DNA of 64,000 nucleotides from Sphingosinicella sp942492965 (GTDB lineage: Bacteria; Pseudomonadota; Alphaproteobacteria; Sphingomonadales; Sphingomonadaceae). A model generated the notes under the pieces. That model saw only the letters and a list, made by a program, of their open reading frames with translations, was not told the origin of the DNA and made no database searches. The stretch spans positions 3,038,001 to 3,102,000 of the forward strand of contig OW818656.1 of NCBI GenBank assembly GCA_942492965.1. Direction: 5' to 3'. The number at the start of each line of letters is the position of its first letter. The stretch's first letter is position 1. Of this stretch, positions 43,730-51,715 are shown one piece after another. The position numbers and the translations under genes are program-made.

Positions 43730-45067
43730 ATGCGTGAGGGCAGTCTGGAGGCGCCGACGCGCCATCCGATCGATTGGGAAAATCCGGATTTCTACGACGA
43801 GGCGAAGCTCGAAGCCGAGCTGACGCGCGTGTTCGACATCTGCCACGGCTGCCGCCGCTGCTTCAACCTGTGCGACAGCTTTCCGATCCTGTTCGACCTG
43901 ATCGACGAATCGCCGAGCGGCGAGATCGACGGGCTCGATCCGAAGACCGATTACAAGCCGGTCGTGGACGCCTGCACGCTTTGCGACATGTGCTTCATGA
44001 CCAAGTGCCCCTACGTGCCGCCGCACGAATGGGCGCTCGATGTGCCGCACCTGATGCTCCGCGCGCGCGCCGTGGAGCACAAGAACGGCAAGATCGGCCT
44101 CCCCGACCGGGAACTCGCGAAGACCGATCGCAACGGCAAGCTCGCGAGCTTCCTGTCGCCGCTCGCCAACTGGGCGACGGACACCGCGAACGGCCTCACG
44201 CGAACGCTGATGGAAAAGACGGCGGGCATCGATCGGGAGGCATGGCTGCCCCCATTCGCCGACACGCCGCTCGACCGCCGCGACGATCTCGACCGGATCG
44301 AGCCCGATGCGGCGGCGCCCGCTGCCGGGCGCAAGGCGGCGCTTTATGCGACGTGTTTTGCGAACTGGAACATGCCCGGGCCGGGCGAGGCGGCGGTTAA
44401 GGTGCTGAAGGCGAATGGCGTCGAGGCGCGTGTCGTCTATCCCGGCTGCTGCGGGATGCCCAAGCTGGAGAACGGCGACCTTGCGGCAGTCGCCGAGCAG
44501 GCGCGGAGCGTTGCGGCGGCCTTCGCGCCGCTGATCGATGAAGGCTTCGATGTTGTGGCGGTGACCCCGTCGTGCGCGCTGATGCTGAAGTTCGAATGGC
44601 CGCTCATCCTGCCCGGCGATCCGCTGGTCGCCAAGCTTGCCGGGGCGACGTTCGACATCACCGAATATGTGGTCGACATCGCGAAAAAAGAGGGGCTCGC
44701 ACCGGGAATGCAGCCGCTCGGCGGCGACATCGCGATCCACCTGCCCTGCCACAGCCGCGCGCAGAACATGGGGCAGAAGGGCGCGGAGATGCTGCGACTG
44801 ATCCCCGAAGCGAAGGTCGGCGTCGTCGAGCGCTGCTCGGGCCACGGCGGCAAGTGGGGCATGTTCAAGGAAAACTTCGCCACCGCGCTGAAGATCGGCA
44901 AGCCGGCGGGTCGCGCCATGCTGAAGACGAACGCGGCCTTCATGGTCTCCGAATGCCCGCTCGCCGGGCCGCACCTCAAGCAGGTGATGGAGCGCGAGGG
45001 CGGCGAAAGCGTTCCCCAACAGGTGCCGCACCCCATCGAGCTTTTGGCAAAAGCATACGGTCTCTAG
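43730..45067 (+). CDS. Fe-S oxidoreductase with CCG domains (HdrD/GlpC-like)
   Basis: A 445-residue cytoplasmic iron-sulfur protein. The N-terminal part holds two 4Fe-4S cysteine clusters (CHGCRRCFNLCDSFP and CTLCDMCFMTKCPYVPP). The C-terminal half has two CCG domains (YPGCCGMPKLENG and the CSGHGGKWGMF region after HLPCHSRAQNMG), as in heterodisulfide reductase subunit D and GlpC. In the second CCG the usual Cys-Cys-Gly is Cys-Ser-Gly. It lies between the rubrerythrin and DUF3501 genes. It probably transfers electrons to the rubrerythrin. Confidence 0.9.
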   Translation: MREGSLEAPTRHPIDWENPDFYDEAKLEAELTRVFDICHGCRRCFNLCDSFPILFDLIDESPSGEIDGLDPKTDYKPVVDACTLCDMCFMTKCPYVPPHEWALDVPHLMLRARAVEHKNGKIGLPDRELAKTDRNGKLASFLSPLANWATDTANGLTRTLMEKTAGIDREAWLPPFADTPLDRRDDLDRIEPDAAAPAAGRKAALYATCFANWNMPGPGEAAVKVLKANGVEARVVYPGCCGMPKLENGDLAAVAEQARSVAAAFAPLIDEGFDVVAVTPSCALMLKFEWPLILPGDPLVAKLAGATFDITEYVVDIAKKEGLAPGMQPLGGDIAIHLPCHSRAQNMGQKGAEMLRLIPEAKVGVVERCSGHGGKWGMFKENFATALKIGKPAGRAMLKTNAAFMVSECPLAGPHLKQVMEREGGESVPQQVPHPIELLAKAYGL

Positions 45068-45081
45068 AATCGAGAAAGCCC

Positions 45082-45675
45082 ATGACCCGCGAAACCCGTG
45101 CCATCGAACCCGCCGACATCATGGACATGCGTGCCTATGGCGAGCAGCGGAAAGCGCTGCGGCTGGGGCAGGTGGAGGCGAAGAAAAAGCGCCGGCTTTC
45201 TGTGGGGCCGCACGTAACGGTCTTCTTCGAGTCTTATGAGAGCATGTGGCTGCAAATCCATGAAATGCTTTATATCGAGCGTGGTGGCCCTGAGCAGATC
45301 CCGGACGAGCTCGCCGCCTATAATCCGATGATCCCGAACGGCCGCGAACTCACCGCGACGCTGATGTTCGAGATCGACGACCCCAAGTTACGCGCCTCCA
45401 TCCTCGGCCGTCTCGCGGGTGTCGAGGATCACATCTATCTGCACCTCGGCGAAACGCGCATCGCGGCCGTGCCCGAAGGCGACGTCGAGCGCAGCCGCGA
45501 GGATGGCAAGGCCTCCTCGGTGCACTTCCTGCATTTTCCGTTCACGGACGCGCAGATCGCCGAATGGCGCAGTGGCCGCGGCACGGTAATCTTCGGGATC
45601 GATCACCCGCACTACGGCCACATGGCGATTGTCGGCCCCGAGATGCGGGATGAACTGAGCCGCGATTTCGGTTGA
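45082..45675 (+). CDS. DUF3501 family protein
   Basis: A 197-residue cytoplasmic protein of DUF3501, whose function is unknown. The conserved features are the RRLSVGPHVTVFFESYESMW segment near residue 40, the acidic IPDELAAYNPMIPNGRELTA segment and the C-terminal FGIDHPHYGHMA. The ATG at 45082 lies 14 bp after the Fe-S oxidoreductase stop, preceded by GAGAAAG. The family is nearly always encoded in this rubrerythrin / Fe-S protein / DUF3501 order, so it is presumably the third component of that system. Confidence 0.88.
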   Translation: MTRETRAIEPADIMDMRAYGEQRKALRLGQVEAKKKRRLSVGPHVTVFFESYESMWLQIHEMLYIERGGPEQIPDELAAYNPMIPNGRELTATLMFEIDDPKLRASILGRLAGVEDHIYLHLGETRIAAVPEGDVERSREDGKASSVHFLHFPFTDAQIAEWRSGRGTVIFGIDHPHYGHMAIVGPEMRDELSRDFG

Positions 45676-45681
45676 GATTGC

Positions 45682-45761
45682 GGTGCGTCCCTCGACTTCG
45701 CTCGGGATGAAGTCACTTTTACCCTACGATCATCATCCCGAGCGAAGTCGAGGGACGCACC
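45682..45761. repeat. Long inverted repeat, copy 1
   Basis: Two perfect 29-nt arms (45682-45710 and 45733-45761) flank a 22-nt spacer. Each arm contains GTCCCTCGACTTCGCTCGGG or its complement. The same unit recurs at 51624-51709. It sits just after the DUF3501 stop and could also act as a terminator, but repetition shows it is a dispersed element. Confidence 0.9.
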
Positions 45762-45768
45762 ATTCCAG

Positions 45769-45957
45769 CTACAAGGCTGTTGCCCTGTTCCCGCGCGGCC
45801 CCGCGAGGAACCACACGATTAACCCGACCAGCGGGAACACAATGATCCCGATCGTCCACGCGATCTTCGCGCCGGTTGTCGCGCCGCTATTCCAGACACT
45901 GAGCAGCGCCCAGATATCGAGCGCCAGAATAACAAGGCCGATAAGTCCATATTCCAT
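45769..45957 (-). CDS. Small PLDc_N-type membrane protein
   Basis: A 62-residue inner-membrane protein with two hydrophobic helices (about 5-20 and 33-52). The pattern with IAWTIGIIVFPLVGLIVWFL followed by GPRG is that of the phospholipase D N-terminal-like (PLDc_N) family of short membrane proteins. No phospholipase domain follows; the function is unknown. It lies 15 bp downstream of the small acidic protein at 45973-46176. Confidence 0.8.
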   Translation of the reverse strand: MEYGLIGLVILALDIWALLSVWNSGATTGAKIAWTIGIIVFPLVGLIVWFLAGPRGNRATAL

Positions 45958-45972
45958 CTGTTCGTCTCCTGA

Positions 45973-46176
45973 TCAGGCGCTTTTGCCCTTGGCCGCCGCC
46001 TTGCGCGCGGCTTCCAGTTCCGCGCCTTCGGCGCCGTCCACAGCGTCGGCGGCTTCGCGGGCCTTGGCGTTTACCTTGCCCGATTTCGCGAAGTCGTGCT
46101 GCGCGTCCTGAAATTCGCGCGCGCCTTCGTAGCTGCCTTCGCCTTCCAGCTTCAGGTTTGATTTCCGGTCTTCCAT
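45973..46176 (-). CDS. Small hydrophilic hypothetical protein
   Basis: A 67-residue charged protein with an excellent GAGGAGGG ribosome site. It reads EGEGSYEGAREFQDAQHDFA, then KVNAKAREAADAVDGAEGAE. Proteins with this SYEGAR/K-A-A-R-E-A-A-D-A layout occur widely in proteobacteria, often as stress-induced hypothetical proteins. No enzymatic motif is present. It lies 62 bp after the amidohydrolase and 15 bp before the PLDc_N gene in the same direction. Confidence 0.7.
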   Translation of the reverse strand: MEDRKSNLKLEGEGSYEGAREFQDAQHDFAKSGKVNAKAREAADAVDGAEGAELEAARKAAAKGKSA

Positions 46177-46238
46177 GAAACCCTCCTCATCATCCCCGCT
46201 CGTCCCTTGAACGCGGCGGGGCCGGGAAGGTTGCGGGC

Positions 46239-47522
46239 TCAGCGGATGAGTTTGCCGCTCTTCATGACATGGTCGACGCGCTCCAGCGCGCTGATATCCG
46301 CGAGCGGATCGGCGGCGACGGCGACGAGATCGGCGTAGCGGCCAGGCGCGATGACGCCGACCTCGGCTGACTTGCCCATCAGCGCCGCCGCGCTCGTCGT
46401 TGCCGATTGGATCGCCTGCATCGGCGTCATGCCGTAGCGGACCATGTATTTGAACTGGCGGGCGTTGAGACCATGCGGGAAGACGCCCGCATCGGTGCCG
46501 TAGGCGATCTTCACGCCCGCCGCGACGGCCTTGCGGAAGCCGATGCGCTGCGCGTCCGTCGTTTCGAAGTTCTTGCGCATGATCTCTTCGGGCCAGTGTT
46601 CGGCCTTGCCCATCTCGTCGATGAAGTCGCCGTTGTAGACGTCCATCACCAGCCATGCGCCCTTCTTCTTGGCGAGCTGGATGGCCTCATCGTCGATCAG
46701 CGAGGCGTGCTCGATGGAGCGGACGCCGCCATTCAGCGCGATCTTGATGCCTTCGGCGCCGTGTGCGTGCGCGGTGGCATAGCTTTGGTAGCGTGCGGCT
46801 TCATCGACGGCGGCGCGGACTTCAGCCTCGGTCATCTCCGGGGCGCCGGGTTCGGTGCCCGCAGCGAGCACCGCGCCCGTCGCGATCAGCTTCAGGAAGT
46901 CGGCGCCGCGCTGGAAGAGCATCCGCGATTTCGCCTTCATTTCGTTCGGGCCGGACGCGATGCCCATGCGCATGATGGCGGGAATCTCGACGTCGGGCGC
47001 CATGCCCGTCACCTCGCCGCCGCCGCCCGGAACGGTGAGATAGGCACCGGCAACCGCCATGCGCGGGCCTTCGACATAGCCCGCCTCGATCGCGTTCCGC
47101 AGCGATACGTCGCCAAATGCGCGGAACGTGCCGACGTCGCGCACGCTTGTGAAACCCGCGTTCAGCGTGTCGCGCGCGTTCTTCGCGGCAACGAATGCGA
47201 TGTCCTCCGCCGAGTGGAGCAGTGGCTCCGCAACATTGTTCGTCTGGCCCCAGTCGGAGAGGTGCGTGTGCATGTCGATAAGGCCGGGGAGGACGGTGAA
47301 GCCGGACCAGTCGAGCAGCTTCGCGCCTTCGGGGGGGGGCGCATAAGGCGTGACGGCGGCGATGCGCCCGTCCTCGATGCGGATCAGCCGGTCGGTGAGG
47401 ATCTTGCCGCTTTCGGTGTCGACTAGGCGCCCGGCGCGCACGTAAGAGGTTTCCGCGAACACGGGCGCGGCGAGCAGCCCGGCTGCGAGCAGCGCGCAAG
47501 AAATCCGTTGCAGAATCGTCAT
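46239..47522 (-). CDS. Secreted amidohydrolase (imidazolonepropionase/prolidase-like)
   Basis: A 427-residue exported amidohydrolase. The signal peptide ends AAPVFAE near residue 23. Metal ligands are His85 and His87 in LIDMHTHLSDW, the bridging Lys in DFLKLIATG, then ATAHAHGAEG, RSIEHASLID and AYGTDAGVFPHG. Similar proteins hydrolyse Xaa-Pro dipeptides, cyclic imides or organophosphates. Codons 62-64 (Pro-Pro-Pro) are encoded by a run of nine identical bases. It is divergent from the MFS transporter and shares with it the region containing the first copy of the TTATACA box. Confidence 0.88.
   Translation of the reverse strand: MTILQRISCALLAAGLLAAPVFAETSYVRAGRLVDTESGKILTDRLIRIEDGRIAAVTPYAPPPEGAKLLDWSGFTVLPGLIDMHTHLSDWGQTNNVAEPLLHSAEDIAFVAAKNARDTLNAGFTSVRDVGTFRAFGDVSLRNAIEAGYVEGPRMAVAGAYLTVPGGGGEVTGMAPDVEIPAIMRMGIASGPNEMKAKSRMLFQRGADFLKLIATGAVLAAGTEPGAPEMTEAEVRAAVDEAARYQSYATAHAHGAEGIKIALNGGVRSIEHASLIDDEAIQLAKKKGAWLVMDVYNGDFIDEMGKAEHWPEEIMRKNFETTDAQRIGFRKAVAAGVKIAYGTDAGVFPHGLNARQFKYMVRYGMTPMQAIQSATTSAAALMGKSAEVGVIAPGRYADLVAVAADPLADISALERVDHVMKSGKLIR
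47331..47339. repeat. Homopolymer G9 inside the amidohydrolase gene
   Basis: Nine consecutive Gs (Cs on the coding strand) encode part of Pro62-Pro64 of the amidohydrolase. Runs of this length are prone to slippage, so the reading frame could vary between cells or be mis-sequenced. Confidence 0.6.
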
Positions 47523-47555
47523 CTGTCCCTCCCTGTCCGCGCGTATCCTGCTGGA

Positions 47556-47576
47556 CTATTATACATGCGTCAAATA
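47556..47576. promoter_or_regulatory. Shared upstream box, copy 1
   Basis: This copy fits the consensus TTATACAnnnGTCnAATA and ends 11 bp before the MFS start. The second copy at 48748-48768 matches it at 16 of 21 positions and sits upstream of the Rieske gene. It probably binds a common regulator; no regulator gene is adjacent. Confidence 0.6.
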
Positions 47577-47587
47577 GGAATTCGCGG

Positions 47588-48724
47588 ATGATCATCGGGG
47601 GGCTCATCGCAAGCATATCGCTCGCACTCATCGCCATCGGCGTGATGACGACGCTCGTCCCCTTGTACGCGACCGGCCTCGGCTTCACCGCGCACCACAT
47701 CGGTTGGATCGCCGGCATCTATTATGCGGGCTTCCTGATCGGGCCCTGGCTCGCCCCGCCGCTGGTGCAGCGACTGGGCAGCGGGCGCGCCTTCGCGGGC
47801 GCCGCGCTGCTGGCGCTCGGCGGCATCATCGTGCTGCCGCTGTTTCCGTACCCCGCGGCATGGGCGGCGATCCGCTTTGTCTCGGGCACCGGCTTCGCGC
47901 TGCTCTACATCCTCGCCGAGGCGGGGTTGAACGCCGAAGTGGACAACGCCGGGCGCGGGCGGTTGCTCTCGCTCTACATGATCGCAAGCAAGGCGGCGCT
48001 CATCACCGGACAGTTCGCTGTGGGGCTGCTCGGGGTGAGCGGCTGGGCGTCGTTCGTGCTGGCGTCGGGCGTGGTGGCGCTGGCGGCGGTCGTGCGGCTG
48101 AGGGTGCCGGTGGGGGCCGTGCTGCCTGCGGCAGGGCGATTGCGGCCGCTGCGCGTGATCCGCGCCGCGCCCGTGGCGATGGCGGGCTGCGTGATCTACG
48201 GCCTTGGCGAAGCTTCGCTGTACGCGCTCGGGCCGGTCTACGCGCAGGCGAACGGGATGAGCGTGCGCGAGGTTTCGGCCTTCATGACGGCGGTCCTGCT
48301 CGGCGCGGCGCTCGCGCAGTGGCCGCTCGGCTGGCTCGCCGACCGGATCGACCGGCGGCGCGCGATCCTGATCGGTGCGGTGGGCACGGTGATCGCGGGG
48401 TGCGCGCTCGGGCTCCCGGTGCGGCCCGGATTTGCCGTTGCGCTCGCCGGTGGCTTCGTGCTCGGCGGCTGCCTGCTGCCGCTCTACGGCCTGCTCGTGG
48501 CGCTCGGCAACGACACCGCGACCCGTGAAGAGCGTGTGGAAATCGGCAGTGGCCTTGTCTTCGCCTATGCCGTGGGTGCGATGGTGGGCCCGCCCGCTGC
48601 CGCCGCGCTGATGGAGGTGACGCCGCGCGGCCTGCCGCTGTGGCTTGCGGGGCTCTATACGGTGCAGACGCTCGTGCTGCTCGTGGCGCTCCGACGGCGG
48701 ATACCGCTCGCCCAGCCGCTCTGA
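47588..48724 (+). CDS. MFS transporter
   Basis: A 378-residue inner-membrane transporter of the major facilitator superfamily with about 12 predicted helices. The second-to-third-helix region reads AGFLIGPWLAPPLVQRLGSG, and the mid-protein motif GWLADRIDRRRAIL (around residue 250) is the MFS loop signature in the second half. It resembles the small YcaD/YfcJ-like group. The ribosome site is weak. It is divergent from the amidohydrolase and shares a regulatory box with the Rieske oxygenase gene, so it probably imports or exports the substrate of that pathway. Confidence 0.88.
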   Translation: MIIGGLIASISLALIAIGVMTTLVPLYATGLGFTAHHIGWIAGIYYAGFLIGPWLAPPLVQRLGSGRAFAGAALLALGGIIVLPLFPYPAAWAAIRFVSGTGFALLYILAEAGLNAEVDNAGRGRLLSLYMIASKAALITGQFAVGLLGVSGWASFVLASGVVALAAVVRLRVPVGAVLPAAGRLRPLRVIRAAPVAMAGCVIYGLGEASLYALGPVYAQANGMSVREVSAFMTAVLLGAALAQWPLGWLADRIDRRRAILIGAVGTVIAGCALGLPVRPGFAVALAGGFVLGGCLLPLYGLLVALGNDTATREERVEIGSGLVFAYAVGAMVGPPAAAALMEVTPRGLPLWLAGLYTVQTLVLLVALRRRIPLAQPL

Positions 48725-48747
48725 AAAGGCTTGCCAGGCGCACGTCT

Positions 48748-48768
48748 CTGTTATACACATGTCCAATA
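48748..48768. promoter_or_regulatory. Shared upstream box, copy 2
   Basis: This copy fits TTATACAnnnGTCnAATA and ends 15 bp before the Rieske oxygenase start, at nearly the same place relative to the start codon as the copy before the MFS gene. Confidence 0.6.
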
Positions 48769-48783
48769 TAGTGTGGAGGCGGG

Positions 48784-49968
48784 ATGGCGACCAAGGCGGC
48801 AGCGACGATCGTGGACCCCGATGCGGGCTGGAGCCTGCCGGCGTGGACCTATTCGGACCCGGAGTTCTTCGCGGTCGAGATGCGGCGCGTGATGCGCCCG
48901 TCTTGGCAGGTCGTGTGCCACCTGAGCGATGTTCCGAACATCGGCGACTATCACACGCTCGAATATCTCGGCGAAAGCATCGTCGTCGTGCGCGGGCAGG
49001 ACGAGGCGGTCCGCGCCTTCACCAACGTCTGCCGCCATCGCGGCGCACGGCTCGTCGACGGGCCTTCGGGCTGTGCGGTCGCGAAAAAGCTGACCTGCCC
49101 GTACCATGCCTGGTCGTTCGACCTTGAAGGCCAGCTCGTCGGCGTACCGCTGAAGGCGACCTATCCGGGGCTCGATCAGTCGAAGCATGGCCTGGTGCCG
49201 GTCGATCTCGAAATCTGGCGCGGCTTCATCTTCGTGCGGCTCGAAAACGACGGCGGGCCGTCGGTCGCGGAGATGATCGCGCCCTATGACCACGAGGTCG
49301 AACCGTATCGCTTCCAGGAGCTGAAGGCCTTTGGCCGCGTCACGTTGCGCCCGCGCCGCGTGAACTGGAAGAACGTGGGCGACAATTATTCGGACGGGCT
49401 TCACATCCCCGTCGCGCACCCCGGCCTCACGCGGCTGATGGGGAGCGGCTACGGCGTCGAGGCGCAGGAAAATGTCGACAAGATGTGGGGGCCGATCCGG
49501 GAGCGGCTTTCGAACAACCCGTCCGAGAAGGCGTATCAGAAGTACCTGCCGCACGTGCCGCACCTGCCTGAGGACCGGCAGAAGCTGTGGACCTATTTCA
49601 AGCTGTGGCCGAATGTCGCCTTCGACATCTATCCCGATCAGGTCGATTTCATGCAGTGGCTGCCGGTCTCCCCGACTGAGACGCTGATCCGCGAGATCAG
49701 CTATGCCGTGCCCGACGATCGCCGCGAAATGAAGGCTGCGCGCTACCTCAACTGGCGCATCAACCGGCAGGTGAACGCCGAGGACACGTGGCTGATCAAC
49801 CGCGTGCAGGACGGCATGGCGTCGGAGAGCTTCACGGTGGGGCCGCTTGCGGAAACGGAGGTCGCGCTCCGCAACTTCTGCCGCAAGATCCGCGGCCTGA
49901 TCCCGGAAGCGCGCCAGCATCGCTCGCCGCCGCCGGGGTGGAGCCGGCGCCCGCACGCCGCGCACTGA
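48784..49968 (+). CDS. Rieske non-haem iron ring-hydroxylating oxygenase, large subunit
   Basis: A 394-residue oxygenase of the aromatic-ring-hydroxylating type. The Rieske 2Fe-2S site is Cys83-x-His85 (NVCRHRGARL) and Cys105-x-x-His108 (LTCPYHAWSF). The catalytic iron site is in WKNVGDNYSDGLHIPVAHPG, with the expected Asp and two His. No small subunit, ferredoxin or reductase is nearby, so it is either a homo-oligomeric enzyme or borrows partners. GTGTGGAGG precedes the ATG. It is followed 39 bp later by an FAD-dependent oxidoreductase. The substrate could be an aromatic or a quaternary amine; it cannot be told. Confidence 0.92.
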   Translation: MATKAAATIVDPDAGWSLPAWTYSDPEFFAVEMRRVMRPSWQVVCHLSDVPNIGDYHTLEYLGESIVVVRGQDEAVRAFTNVCRHRGARLVDGPSGCAVAKKLTCPYHAWSFDLEGQLVGVPLKATYPGLDQSKHGLVPVDLEIWRGFIFVRLENDGGPSVAEMIAPYDHEVEPYRFQELKAFGRVTLRPRRVNWKNVGDNYSDGLHIPVAHPGLTRLMGSGYGVEAQENVDKMWGPIRERLSNNPSEKAYQKYLPHVPHLPEDRQKLWTYFKLWPNVAFDIYPDQVDFMQWLPVSPTETLIREISYAVPDDRREMKAARYLNWRINRQVNAEDTWLINRVQDGMASESFTVGPLAETEVALRNFCRKIRGLIPEARQHRSPPPGWSRRPHAAH

Positions 49969-50007
49969 AAATACCAAAAAAACCAAAAGACCAGAGGGGT
50001 TGCTGCA

Positions 50008-51618
50008 ATGACCAAACGCTATGACGCCGTCATCATCGGCGGCGGCCACAACGGCCTTGTTTGCGCCTTCTACCTCGCGCGTGCGGGCCTCAAGGTGCGC
50101 GTGCTCGAACGCCGTGACGTGATCGGTGGCGCCGCCGTGACCGAGGAGTTCCATCCCGGTTTCCGCAACTCGGTGGCGAGCTACACGGTCAGCCTCTTGA
50201 ACCCCAAGGTGATCGCCGACATGCGGCTTGCCGACCACGGCTACCGCGTGATCGAGCGGCCCTATTCGAACTTCCTGCCGCAGGACGACGGCCGCTACCT
50301 GCTGCTGGGTGGCGGGCTGGAGAAGACGCAGGCCGAGTTCCGCAAGTTTTCCAATCGTGACGCGGACGTGCTGCCGCAATATTACGACGCGCTCGAAACC
50401 GTGGCGGACGTGCTGCGCGACCTGTCGCTGAAGGCACCGCCCAACGTCGGTGACGGCGTCAAGACGCTGATCGATGCGGCGCGGCAGGGGCGGCGGCTTG
50501 CGGGCCTGCCCTTGGAGAAGCAACGCGACGTGCTCGACCTGTTCGTGAAGTCGGCGCGTAGTTTTCTCGATTCATGGTTCGAAAGCGAGGCGGTGAAGGC
50601 GGCGTTCGGCTTCGACGCGGTGGTCGGCAACTATGCCTCCCCTGATACGCCCGGTTCGGCCTATGTGCTGCTCCACCATGTGTTCGGCGAGGTGAACGGC
50701 AAGAAGGGCGCGTGGGGCCACTGTGTCGGCGGCATGGGCAAGATCACCGAGATCATGGCGAAGGTCTGCCGCGACCTTGGCGTGGAGATCAGCCTCGAGA
50801 CGCCGGTCGAGAAAGTGCTGGTGGACGGCGGCAAGGCGACGGGCGTACGCCTCGTCGGCGGCGAGGAGATCGCGGCGGACCGCGTGATCGCCAACGTCGG
50901 GCCGAAGCTGCTTTACGATCGCATGATCGACGCTGGCGACCTGCCAGCCGACTTCCTGCGCCGCATCCGCGCCTTCAAGGCCGGGTCAGGCACGTTCCGC
51001 ATGAATGTGGCGCTTTCCGAACTGCCACGGTTTTCGAGCCTCCCGGAGCCGGGGGAGCATCTGCAGAGCGGCATCATCATCGCGCCCACGCTCGATTACA
51101 TGGACCGCGCCTTCCTCGATGCCAAGCAGTTCGGCATGTCGAAGAGGCCGATCGTCGAGATGCTGATCCCGTCGATCGTCGACGACAGCCTCGCGCCGGC
51201 GGGTCAACACGTTGCGAGCTTGTTCTGCCAGCAATTCGCGCCCGAACTTCCCAATGGGCGAAGCTGGGACGACGAGCGCGAAACCGCAGCGGACGTTATC
51301 ATCGACACGGTCGAGCATTATGCCCCGGGCTTCAAGGCTTCGGTGATCGCGCGGCAGATCCACTCGCCGCTCGATCTGGAACGCAAGTTCGGTCTTGTCG
51401 GCGGGGATATCATGCACGGCCACATGTCGCTCGATCAGCTGTGGGCGGCGCGGCCGATGCTGGGGCACGGCGCCTACAGGGGCCCGCTCAAGGGCCTCTA
51501 CATGTGCGGCGCGGGCACGCATCCGGGCGGCGGCGTCACCGGCGCGCCGGGGCATAATGCAGCGCGCGAAATCCTTGCGGATAACACCTTCCTCGGCAGG
51601 CTGCTGCGGCGGGCGTAG
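50008..51618 (+). CDS. FAD-dependent oxidoreductase, phytoene-desaturase/PYROXD2-like
   Basis: A 536-residue flavoprotein of the CrtI/amine-oxidase-like superfamily. The N-terminal dinucleotide-binding motif is VIIGGGHNGLVCAFYLARAG with the following LERRDVIGGAAVT. The C-terminal FAD motif lies in MCGAGTHPGGGVTGAPGHNA. No carotenoid genes are near, so a carotenoid role is unlikely; PYROXD2-like enzymes of this length are common beside catabolic oxygenases. AGAGGGG precedes the ATG. It forms an operon with the Rieske oxygenase and presumably oxidises a pathway intermediate. Confidence 0.9.
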   Translation: MTKRYDAVIIGGGHNGLVCAFYLARAGLKVRVLERRDVIGGAAVTEEFHPGFRNSVASYTVSLLNPKVIADMRLADHGYRVIERPYSNFLPQDDGRYLLLGGGLEKTQAEFRKFSNRDADVLPQYYDALETVADVLRDLSLKAPPNVGDGVKTLIDAARQGRRLAGLPLEKQRDVLDLFVKSARSFLDSWFESEAVKAAFGFDAVVGNYASPDTPGSAYVLLHHVFGEVNGKKGAWGHCVGGMGKITEIMAKVCRDLGVEISLETPVEKVLVDGGKATGVRLVGGEEIAADRVIANVGPKLLYDRMIDAGDLPADFLRRIRAFKAGSGTFRMNVALSELPRFSSLPEPGEHLQSGIIIAPTLDYMDRAFLDAKQFGMSKRPIVEMLIPSIVDDSLAPAGQHVASLFCQQFAPELPNGRSWDDERETAADVIIDTVEHYAPGFKASVIARQIHSPLDLERKFGLVGGDIMHGHMSLDQLWAARPMLGHGAYRGPLKGLYMCGAGTHPGGGVTGAPGHNAAREILADNTFLGRLLRRA

Positions 51619-51623
51619 ACGTG

Positions 51624-51709
51624 GGTGCGTCCCTCGACTTCGCTCGGGATGATGCCCGTTTTTACCAAGTACAAAGTTCTTTCATCCTGAGCGAAGTCGA
51701 GGGACGCAC
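51624..51709. repeat. Long inverted repeat, copy 2
   Basis: The left arm (51624-51652) is identical to that of copy 1 at 45682. The right arm (51682-51709) differs from copy 1 by one base and is one base shorter. The 29-nt spacer between the arms is unrelated to the copy 1 spacer. It lies between the flavoprotein stop and the convergent mtgA stop. Confidence 0.9.
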
Positions 51710-51715
51710 AACCTC

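Noticed and set aside
45682..45761. Simple rho-independent terminator after DUF3501
   Set aside because: There is no T-run directly after the stem, and the same arms recur 6 kb away with different loops, so it is listed as a repeat; it may still stop transcription.
47556..47576. Sigma-70 promoter reading left from TTGAC and TATAAT-like bases in the box
   Set aside because: The two elements are far too close for a -35/-10 pair, and the same bases are conserved upstream of the Rieske gene, which favours a protein-binding site.
50008..51618. Carotenoid biosynthesis (CrtI) gene
   Set aside because: The fold matches, but no other carotenoid gene is near and the operon partner is a Rieske oxygenase, so only the broad family is called.
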